From Proteobacteria bacterium UBA1847 (GTDB lineage Bacteria; Pseudomonadota; Gammaproteobacteria; Steroidobacterales; Woeseiaceae), in contig DDIP01000300.1 in NCBI GenBank assembly GCA_002338605.1, positions 1-5,172 of the forward strand: 5,172 nucleotides of DNA, given 5' to 3'. This document shows, in pieces, positions 1 to 5,172 of the stretch; the first letter of the stretch is position 1, and the number at the start of each line of letters is the position of its first letter. Below the pieces are notes generated by a model. It searched no databases. It saw nothing but the letters and a program-made list of their open reading frames with translations, and was not told the origin of the DNA. A program made the position numbers and the translations under genes.

Positions 1-52
1 CCAGCGGCGGGCTGTCGGACCCCGCCGCAAAAAATTTCAGAAATCGACTCAT
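1..52 (-). CDS. Possible start of an unidentified gene, cut by the left edge
   Basis: An open frame starts with ATG at 52-50 and stays open to the window edge, giving 17 residues (MSRFLKFFAAGSDSPPL). A good ribosome binding site (AGGGA, 63-59 on the minus strand) lies 6 bases before the ATG. It begins 52 bases after the phytase stop on the same strand, so it could be co-transcribed with the phytase gene. The fragment is too short to assign a family. The first residues are basic then hydrophobic, which would fit a membrane or export start, but this is weak. The alternative is that these bases are the end of a plus-strand gene: one plus frame runs from base 3 to a TAG at 84-86, but its peptide is not recognisable. 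Confidence is low because so little is visible. Confidence 0.3.
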   Translation of the reverse strand, partial: MSRFLKFFAAGSDSPPL

Positions 53-104
53 CTGCTGTCCCTGGCTTCAGCAGGCAACAGCATAGCAGCAGACAATATT
101 GCCT

Positions 105-2219
105 CTACGGGTTCGATGATGTGGCCCTGGGGTCGTAGCCATTGTAGGTCTCCAGTCCCATTGCACTGGCGATGCGTTCCCATGGCACCAGCTTGAAATT
201 CTGTCGCTCATCCGGCGTGATGTTGCGCCCGTCCTGGACTACGAATACGCCATTGGGAAACGCGGGTCCAAGATTTGCACTGGTCACATCAAGCCCGTCA
301 GTTTCAGACGCCCCATCGATGCCGGTTGTTTCATCGGCGACTACGTGGAACAGGCCGATGAAACGGTTATCTCCCGAGCGCTCGTAAACCGCATAGCTGT
401 CGGCACCCTGGTTTGAGGCTATCAGGTAACCTTCGCCATTGGCCGCATAGTAAATAGACAAACCCTCAACGTCGTCGGTGATATTGCCATCCTCGGTGCT
501 GTCGACCATGCTTCGATCGTCACCACCATCCGGTTCAGCCGAGTACTTCCAGATTCCGACGTCTTCTTCGCCAACGTACAGGACGCCGGTCTCATCATCG
601 GCGACACATCCTTCCGTCTGCGTTTCGACCTTGAATTCACGCACAGCCTCGGCCGCGATACGACCACTCCCGTTGTCCCGCAATTCGAACTGTTTGACCA
701 GGCCATCCGTATCGTTGACGAAGACGTAAAAGCCGCCGGTTTTCGGGCTGCGGTACATACAGAGTCCGTAGGGATCCACCATGCCCGTCGGAATAACGCC
801 GTCGGCAAGGTTTTCGAGCGTTCGCGTGACGGGATTCACGCCATAGATGCTGATTGAGTCCGTCGTCCGGTTGGTGCCGGCGACAATATCAACTGGCTTG
901 CCTTGCAAACTGAAGCCGTAACGCAGGTCGACGTTGTTGATTCGACCGTCGGCCAGAGACTGCAACAAGCTACCATCCAGCGCATAGACATTAATGCCGT
1001 GCTGCTTCTGCGATCCAATAATCACGCTTTGCGCTGCATCGTCAGGATGAACCCAGATTGCCGGGTCATCGGCCGCATCACCGTAACTCTTCACAGGTTC
1101 TGTTTCCACGCTCGGCGAAACCGTCACCGCCAATGAGTCGAGCTTCAAGGTTGGATTGGTTCCGGCGCTTTCGGGCAGCCCCAATCCGCTGGCGATGTCA
1201 GCCCAGGACAGGACCTTGTAGTTCGTATGCTTGCCATCATTGAAATCGTCGGCGACCACCGCGAGGCCGCGAGGAAATTCATCGGACAGCGGCATGCTCG
1301 TGATCGCAATGCCTTCGGATTCATCGACGCTACCGATGCCGCCGTGCGCCGCGACAGTGAAATGCCCGAGTCTTTCGTGAGTCGACAAATCAATAAGCTG
1401 GAATGTACTGATGTCCGCGTCCGAGACCATGAGCACACCGCCACCGTCTTGATGTTCGTAGATCGCGATACCTTTCACATCGCCAACGAATGGACCGTGT
1501 GGCTCTGCGAGACTGATCGCCTCGGCTTCCGCTTCAGACTCCGGTTCTGCATTCAGTTTCCAGACGCCCACCGTTTCCTGCGAGTAGTAAAGCGCGCGCT
1601 CGGCATCGTGAACGGCACAATGAGCGGCACCGAGTCCGACCGGCATGTCTCGTATCTTGCGCGCGGCAACGGATCCGTTCTGATCGTACAGTTCCCATTG
1701 TTGAATCATGCCCTTGCCCGCGGCGAAGGCGTAGAACTTGCCGGACAACGGACTTTGGTAAAGGCACAAGCCTTCTATCTCCGCCTTCGTCTCAATTGCC
1801 CCACCGGACACCTGAACCAGCGATTGGCCGTCATCGCCGAGGCGGAATGCCACCAATTCGGTCGCGGTTGAATCGTAGGCCACGATTAGCGCCGTGTCTG
1901 AACCCCCGAGTGGAAAGTTGTAGCGCACATCGACCAGGCTAATGCGGCGATCGTTCATCGCACCAACCAGGGTTCCGTCCAGCCGGTACAATTCCAGCCC
2001 GCCACCGGTGTCGGCACCGAGGATCAGGCTCGCTGCCGGATTGGCGGCATTGATCAGGATGGCCGAATCATTGGCGCCATCTCCGGCCGTTGGATTGGTC
2101 TCGACCGATGCCGGGATAACCGCGCCGGCCGGGTTTTCGGCGCTTGGCTGTGGCGATTTCGCCGGCTGGCAGGCGCTGGCAATTGCCAGCGAGAGAATAA
2201 TTAAGAGACTGTTTTTCAT
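105..2219 (-). CDS. Tandem-domain beta-propeller phytase, lipoprotein
   Basis: This is a beta-propeller phytase (3-phytase type, alkaline, calcium dependent), which removes phosphate from phytate outside the cytoplasm. From the ATG at 2219 it has 704 residues. It opens with a signal peptide (MKNSLLIILSLAIASAC) whose Cys17 suits lipidation; the Gln after it suggests the outer membrane. A Pro/Ala/Ser-rich linker follows, then two homologous propellers at about 47-349 and 376-690. A single-domain enzyme of the family has about 350-380 residues. The second propeller has the family signatures: DAADDPAIW (Asp384, Asp385), NNVDLRY, Lys405, Arg451, DPYG (Tyr484), TEGC (Glu536), EED (551-553) and DVEG (Asp583, Glu585). 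The first propeller aligns along its whole length but lacks most of these residues. An upstream in-frame ATG at 2330 was rejected because its 37 extra residues are not signal-like and would bury the signal peptide; a weak GAGA ribosome site lies 9 bases before 2219. The gene is divergent from the metallophosphatase gene. The family call is secure; activity of the first domain is doubtful. Confidence 0.93.
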   Translation of the reverse strand: MKNSLLIILSLAIASACQPAKSPQPSAENPAGAVIPASVETNPTAGDGANDSAILINAANPAASLILGADTGGGLELYRLDGTLVGAMNDRRISLVDVRYNFPLGGSDTALIVAYDSTATELVAFRLGDDGQSLVQVSGGAIETKAEIEGLCLYQSPLSGKFYAFAAGKGMIQQWELYDQNGSVAARKIRDMPVGLGAAHCAVHDAERALYYSQETVGVWKLNAEPESEAEAEAISLAEPHGPFVGDVKGIAIYEHQDGGGVLMVSDADISTFQLIDLSTHERLGHFTVAAHGGIGSVDESEGIAITSMPLSDEFPRGLAVVADDFNDGKHTNYKVLSWADIASGLGLPESAGTNPTLKLDSLAVTVSPSVETEPVKSYGDAADDPAIWVHPDDAAQSVIIGSQKQHGINVYALDGSLLQSLADGRINNVDLRYGFSLQGKPVDIVAGTNRTTDSISIYGVNPVTRTLENLADGVIPTGMVDPYGLCMYRSPKTGGFYVFVNDTDGLVKQFELRDNGSGRIAAEAVREFKVETQTEGCVADDETGVLYVGEEDVGIWKYSAEPDGGDDRSMVDSTEDGNITDDVEGLSIYYAANGEGYLIASNQGADSYAVYERSGDNRFIGLFHVVADETTGIDGASETDGLDVTSANLGPAFPNGVFVVQDGRNITPDERQNFKLVPWERIASAMGLETYNGYDPRATSSNP

Positions 2220-2274
2220 ATGTTTTTTTCTCGTATTGACGAAAACCGGATTTGTTCGCTGCGACCAGTTAGCG

Positions 2275-2283
2275 ATTATGGCA
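2275..2283 (-). promoter_or_regulatory. Candidate extended -10 promoter element for the phytase gene
   Basis: Read on the minus strand these bases are TGCCATAAT, a TGn motif directly followed by a CATAAT hexamer, which is the form of an extended -10 element. Transcription would start near 2268 and leave a leader of about 49 bases before the phytase ATG. At the usual distance upstream the -35 position reads AGAATA, a poor match to TTGACA, in an AT-rich stretch. This is inferred from the motif only. Confidence 0.3.
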
Positions 2284-2312
2284 GAAAATGAAATAAATAT
2301 TCTACTTTTGTC

Positions 2313-2318
2313 TATAAT
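2313..2318 (+). promoter_or_regulatory. Candidate -10 box for the metallophosphatase gene
   Basis: A perfect TATAAT hexamer lies in the AT-rich middle of the divergent region. A start near 2325 would give a leader of about 69 bases. The -35 position 16-18 bases upstream has no good match (AAATAA, GAAATA or TGAAAT), so an activator may be needed if this is real. It lies about 32 bases from the candidate phytase -10 element on the other strand, so one bound regulator could affect both genes. Confidence 0.35.
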
Positions 2319-2378
2319 GGGAACGGTCATTCTAGTTTCAGCCTGAGCGAAAAATGAACACGGGCTATTTACCGATTT

Positions 2379-2383
2379 GAGGA
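2379..2383 (+). promoter_or_regulatory. Ribosome binding site of the metallophosphatase gene
   Basis: GAGGA lies 10 bases before the ATG at 2394 and supports that start. It overlaps the TGA (2378-2380) of a tiny upstream reading frame of 8 codons that begins at 2354. Confidence 0.6.
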
Positions 2384-2393
2384 ACCGAGAATT

Positions 2394-3683
2394 ATGAGTT
2401 ATCGATGTTACGCGTTGATGTTGGCCGGCGCCCTAACCGCCGCCTGTGGTGCATCCGGCCCGGCGGATACACCGGAAATCAAAGCAACGACCGACGCTGA
2501 CACGGTGGGCTTCCTGCTGTTTGGCGACAGCGGCTACCACCTTAGCTACCCCGATCAGGACGACTATGACGATCTCTTCACTCCAGAGGCGTTTGAGAAA
2601 AGCGAGTGGGACGACTGGATCGAAGACAAGCGCCCGGAGGACGAGTACGAATCAAGACCCGCTGACCTATCCCCGGTCACTGGCAAGACCGTTCCTGCGA
2701 CCGGCATGCATCGCATCTCAACGGCGATGAAAAACTATTGCGCGAATGTTGCACGTTGCGATTTCGGCGCGATGCTCGGCGACAATATCTACCCAAGCGG
2801 ATTGACAATGGGCGCGGATGGGTTCGACGACAATCTTCGCCTGAAGGACGTTCTCGGTGACCCGTTCGGAAATATCGTCCCCGATCCCGATTACTACACA
2901 ACTTACGTCACCTTGGGCAATCACGACTGGGAAACCTCTCGCGAAGGTGGCTTTGCACAGATCGAATACCTCGAGAATTCCGACGGCTTTTACATGGACG
3001 GCCCCTACTACGCCGTTAAGCCCGTGGCTGGAAAAGGCGATATCGAGCTGTTTGTAATTGATACAAGCATGATGTTGGCCTATCTGCCCGTCAAAGAGGA
3101 TTACCTGAACGACGACGGTTCGGAAGCACTGACCGGCGAGCTCGAAGAGCCCGACTACTTCGTCGGGCCAATGACCGAAGACGAATTAAATATGCACGTC
3201 TGGCTGGAAAAGTCCCTGCGGGAGTCAACGGCTCGATGGAAGTTTGTTGTTGCACATCACCCGATCTGGTCGTCGTCCGGCAGCAAGTTTGAACAGGCGC
3301 GCGCACTGCGCGAACTGATTCTTCCCGCGATGTGTCGCTATGCGGATGCCTATATTGTCGGTCACGATCATACCCTCGAAATTCACACAGACGATTGCAG
3401 TCGTGCCCTGGGCAAAGCAACGCAAGAGCCGCTGGTTCAGCTTGTCTCGGGAGCCGCGGCAAAACAACGACCGATACACACCAGCTTCATGAAGCATCAG
3501 GATGCGAAGTACCCGGAACACAAGACATTGCATGCGGAAGGTTTGCTGTGGGGATTCATGCACATGAAGATCGGTTCCGATTCAGCACACGTCACGGTGC
3601 TCTCCATCCCGGATGAGGGCGGCTCCGACGTAACAGTGGACTTCGAATACGAGTTTGATCGACGGTCACATCGCTCGCCGTAG
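2394..3683 (+). CDS. Purple-acid-phosphatase-type metallophosphatase, lipoprotein
   Basis: This is a calcineurin-like metallophosphoesterase of the purple acid / tartrate-resistant acid phosphatase type, which hydrolyses phosphate monoesters with a two-metal centre. It has 429 residues. The N-terminus (MSYRCYALMLAGALTAAC) is a signal peptide with a likely lipidated Cys18, so the enzyme should act in the envelope. The metal-binding blocks appear in the right order: GDSG (Asp45), GDNIY (Asp130 and Tyr133, the tyrosine that gives purple acid phosphatases their iron-tyrosinate), GNHD (Asn176, His177), AHHP (His288) and GHDH (His324, His326). FVIDT at 220-224 also fits this family. The spacing between the first and second blocks is about 85 residues, roughly 50 longer than in the short mammalian-type enzymes, because of an acidic Asp/Glu/Trp-rich insertion at about 50-105. 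It sits head to head with the phytase gene, which suggests phosphate release from organic phosphate. The exact substrate is unknown. Family call sure; substrate not. Confidence 0.9.
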   Translation: MSYRCYALMLAGALTAACGASGPADTPEIKATTDADTVGFLLFGDSGYHLSYPDQDDYDDLFTPEAFEKSEWDDWIEDKRPEDEYESRPADLSPVTGKTVPATGMHRISTAMKNYCANVARCDFGAMLGDNIYPSGLTMGADGFDDNLRLKDVLGDPFGNIVPDPDYYTTYVTLGNHDWETSREGGFAQIEYLENSDGFYMDGPYYAVKPVAGKGDIELFVIDTSMMLAYLPVKEDYLNDDGSEALTGELEEPDYFVGPMTEDELNMHVWLEKSLRESTARWKFVVAHHPIWSSSGSKFEQARALRELILPAMCRYADAYIVGHDHTLEIHTDDCSRALGKATQEPLVQLVSGAAAKQRPIHTSFMKHQDAKYPEHKTLHAEGLLWGFMHMKIGSDSAHVTVLSIPDEGGSDVTVDFEYEFDRRSHRSP

Positions 3684-3687
3684 CTAG

Positions 3688-3831
3688 ATGACGGCGATTG
3701 TCGCCTGCACTTTCTTCACACGCTGGCGCTGGTGTTTCTGCTGACGCCTGGCCCATGCTTGTGTTGAGTCCTCGTTCCCCGGGATCATCGCAGCCACGAC
3801 CATTGCGTGCTACGTGGGTCTGGCTCAGTAG
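3688..3831 (+). pseudogene. Remnant of a LysE/RhtB-type amino-acid exporter N-terminus
   Basis: The 148 bases between the metallophosphatase stop and the HAD gene stop have no intact frame, but read across frames they match the start of LysE/RhtB exporters. An ATG at 3688 begins MTAIVACTFF. A second frame at 3717-3755 reads HTLALVFLLTPGP, which contains the family's LTPGP signature. A third at 3755-3775 reads MLVLSPR, the usual continuation after that signature. The first frame again at 3781-3828 reads GIIAATTIACYVGLAQ, like the second membrane helix of the family, and stops at TAG 3829-3831. The order and spacing match the first 50 or so residues of these transporters of about 200 residues, with a few loop residues missing. 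At least three frame changes and the loss of the remaining three quarters argue for decay rather than a sequencing error. The identification rests on short motifs read by eye. Confidence 0.45.
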
Positions 3832-4443
3832 TCAGAACCCGAAGCGTTCGAGCACATTCTGTACCTGTTCAATCCCTTGAACCTGGAAGGCATTGATACC
3901 GGCACCGCGCGCCGCTGTCACATTGGCCAGGGAATCGTCCAGGAACAGTATCTCGGCCGGACTCAAGGCAAGCTCTCTAACGACGAACTCAAACGTCGAG
4001 GCATCCGGTTTGTAACGCTTCGTGAGGTAAGACAGAAACAGTGCCGAGAATTTATCGAACACCTTCGTCCTGCTTATGACCTGTTCCCAGTGAATCTCGT
4101 TCGTATTCGACAGTAACGCAAGCTTGATTCTCGGGTGCAGGCGATCGAGCAGTGCCTCAACGCCGTCAAACAGCCTGAGGTCCCACTGCCTGAATCGGCG
4201 ATCAATGTCACGCTCGTTGCCAATGCCGAGCTCCGTCGCAATTGCCGGCAGAAACCGCGCTACCGTCATTCGCCCGGTTTCCAATGCCTTCACATTGTCT
4301 GACGCCAGCCAGATCTTCCAGAATTCTGCATTCGTCATTTGCAGTCGCATCGCATCGGCCGGTGCACGCAGGTCAGCCAGGACTCCGCCCAGGTCAAAAA
4401 GAATGACTGAAGGAACTGCTTTTATTTCGCTATCGACAGGCAC
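3832..4443 (-). CDS. HAD-superfamily phosphatase, YihX-like
   Basis: This is a cytoplasmic haloacid-dehalogenase-type hydrolase, subfamily IA, closest in its motifs to YihX (sugar-1-phosphate phosphatase); the substrate cannot be read from the sequence. It has 203 residues from a GTG start, about the usual length. All four HAD motifs are present: LFDLGGV with nucleophile Asp17, LLSNTN (Ser112), RYKPDAS (Lys145) and FLDDSLANV (Asp169, Asp170, Asn174). The second Asp of the usual DxD pair is Gly19, which is also Gly in YihX, so this is a family trait and not damage. The helical cap lies at about 25-95. There is no signal peptide or membrane segment. The GTG at 4443 is the only standard start after an in-frame stop at 4464-4462 and before motif I, but it directly abuts the GGGAGG that would serve as ribosome site, so the true start is uncertain. 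It is convergent with the metallophosphatase and divergent from the next gene. Confidence 0.88.
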   Translation of the reverse strand: MPVDSEIKAVPSVILFDLGGVLADLRAPADAMRLQMTNAEFWKIWLASDNVKALETGRMTVARFLPAIATELGIGNERDIDRRFRQWDLRLFDGVEALLDRLHPRIKLALLSNTNEIHWEQVISRTKVFDKFSALFLSYLTKRYKPDASTFEFVVRELALSPAEILFLDDSLANVTAARGAGINAFQVQGIEQVQNVLERFGF

Positions 4444-4561
4444 CTCCCGGGGCCGCGCTGATCAATGTCGAACCAGCGTCACTAGCTGCCACGAATACAC
4501 TGGTACTAAACACAAGATTAACACCTGCCGGGTTGAGCGAGCGTGTAAGCACCTTCGACTT

Positions 4562-4570
4562 TGCTATGAT
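4562..4570 (+). promoter_or_regulatory. Candidate extended -10 element directly before the SMP-30-like gene
   Basis: TGCTATGAT is a TGn motif plus a TATGAT hexamer (4565-4570). Its standard start point, seven bases beyond the hexamer, is base 4577, the A of the gene's ATG, so the transcript could be leaderless. No good -35 hexamer is present 16-18 bases upstream; TTGAGC at 4533-4538 is too far away. Confidence 0.35.
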
Positions 4571-4576
4571 CGCGTC

Positions 4577-5172
4577 ATGCATGGCCTAGTCACCCTACTG
4601 TTTGCAGCCCAACTCGGCGCCGGCATGCCCGCCGCGAAAGACGCAGATATTGCCTGGATAAGCCAAGGCCACTTCTGTGAGCCGGAAACCGTATTGCCTT
4701 TGCCTGATGGCACGCTCCTGGTATCAAACGTTTGCGACTTTCGGACCACCGGCAACGGGTTTCTGAGTTTACTTGCTGCCAACGGTGATGCGCTTGACTG
4801 GCGTATCGTCGATAAACTGGATGCCCCACTGGGCATGGTCCTCGTCGCCGGATTGTTACATGTCGTCGACAATAACCAGGTCAAGATTTTTTCGTGGCCC
4901 GGCTACCAGCTGCAGACCAGCATCGCATTGAACACATCCGTAGCCAATGACATTGCAGTGGCGGACGATCGCACGATCTATGTGACCGACACCGCACAAG
5001 GTGCGGTCACCGTCATCACTCCCGATGGGAAACAGTCGTTATTGACCGGCGGCGCTCAATTCAAAGGCGCCAACGGAATCCACATCAAGGGCACCCGCCT
5101 GTACGTTGGTGGCGAACGCCTGTGGCAGGTTGATCTGGCTGATAATTCGATATCAACGATCGGCCCCGACTG
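4577..5172 (+). CDS. SMP-30/gluconolactonase-like beta-propeller protein, partial at right edge
   Basis: The frame from ATG 4577 stays open to the window end (198 full codons), so the C-terminus, about one third of a usual protein of near 300 residues, is missing. The visible part is a six-bladed beta-propeller of the SMP-30 / gluconolactonase / sugar-lactone-lactonase-like group. Diagnostic stretches are EPETVLPLPDGTLLVSN (35-51, Glu37 at the usual metal-ligand place), LDAPLGM (81-87), ANDIAVADD (123-131, Asn124), IYVTDT (134-139) and GANGI (164-168, Asn166). Known members hydrolyse lactones or esters with a divalent metal; many relatives have no known reaction. The first 16 residues (MHGLVTLLFAAQLGAG) are hydrophobic and may be a short signal peptide, though without the usual lysine or arginine. 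No ribosome site precedes the ATG, and no ATG, GTG or TTG exists in frame across the 133-base gap upstream. A later ATG at 4625 would remove the signal. The gene is divergent from the HAD phosphatase gene. Family fairly sure; function unknown. Confidence 0.75.
   Translation, partial: MHGLVTLLFAAQLGAGMPAAKDADIAWISQGHFCEPETVLPLPDGTLLVSNVCDFRTTGNGFLSLLAANGDALDWRIVDKLDAPLGMVLVAGLLHVVDNNQVKIFSWPGYQLQTSIALNTSVANDIAVADDRTIYVTDTAQGAVTVITPDGKQSLLTGGAQFKGANGIHIKGTRLYVGGERLWQVDLADNSISTIGPD

Noticed and set aside
1227..1871. 214-residue plus-strand open frame
   Set aside because: It lies wholly antisense to the well-supported phytase gene, has no recognisable domain, and is explained by the codon bias of the opposite strand.
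2256..2275. Inverted repeat TCGCT / AGCGA with a 10-base spacer, as a possible operator
   Set aside because: The arms are only five bases, which is common by chance, although the right arm touches the candidate phytase -10 element.
2220..2330. N-terminal extension of the phytase to an ATG at 2330 (37 more residues)
   Set aside because: The extra residues are not signal-like, would bury a clear lipoprotein signal peptide, and would run through the candidate promoter region.
2305..2332. Possible PhoB box (TTGTC... and ...CGGTCAT)
   Set aside because: The two TGTC-like elements are about 16 bases apart, not the 11 expected for Pho box repeats, and the matches are partial.
1942..2346. 134-residue plus-strand open frame covering the phytase start
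   Set aside because: It is antisense to the signal peptide and first domain of the phytase and shows no family features.
3693..3705. Small hairpin GGCGA-TTG-TCGCC shortly after the metallophosphatase stop, as a terminator
   Set aside because: The stem is only 5 bp, no T run follows, and it lies inside the exporter relic.
3698..3880. 60-residue plus-strand open frame
   Set aside because: It is low-complexity Ser/Pro/Arg sequence crossing the exporter relic and the end of the HAD gene. Only its short MLVLSPR part is meaningful, as part of the relic.
4564..4884. Minus-strand open frames of 106 and 79 residues
   Set aside because: They are antisense to the SMP-30-like gene, whose motifs show that the plus strand is coding.

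Overview
The window looks like an accessory or metabolic region of a Gram-negative bacterium, most likely a proteobacterium (inference). The reasons are moderate-to-high GC coding sequence, two secreted enzymes with lipoprotein-type signal peptides, and protein families common in marine and environmental Gammaproteobacteria. The sequence alone does not fix the species. I see no RNA genes, insertion sequences, CRISPR arrays or attachment sites.

Layout from left to right. The left edge holds the possible start of a minus-strand gene that leaves the window. Next, on the minus strand, is a large tandem-domain beta-propeller phytase lipoprotein (stop at 105, start at 2219). Its C-terminal propeller keeps the catalytic and calcium-binding residues; its N-terminal propeller has lost most of them. 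A 174-bp divergent intergenic region separates it from a plus-strand purple-acid-phosphatase-type metallophosphatase lipoprotein (2394-3683). The 148 bp after that gene contain what reads as a frame-broken remnant of the N-terminus of a LysE/RhtB-type amino-acid exporter. A minus-strand HAD-superfamily phosphatase of the YihX type follows (3832-4443). After a second divergent intergenic region comes the beginning of a plus-strand SMP-30/gluconolactonase-like beta-propeller protein, which runs off the right edge (4577 onward).

Functional reading. Three adjacent intact genes encode phosphoester hydrolases. The phytase and the metallophosphatase face away from each other and share a short control region with a plausible promoter in each direction. 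Both appear to be exported and lipid-anchored, so they could act in sequence on organic phosphate: phytase on phytate, metallophosphatase on lower inositol phosphates or other monoesters. This cooperation is inference. No clear PhoB box was found by eye. The HAD enzyme is cytoplasmic and may be unrelated to the pair.

The window is mostly composed of recognisable families. The points that most deserve a second look are the degenerate phytase domain, the exporter remnant, the acidic insertion in the metallophosphatase, a possible leaderless transcript for the last gene, and the odd start of the HAD gene.
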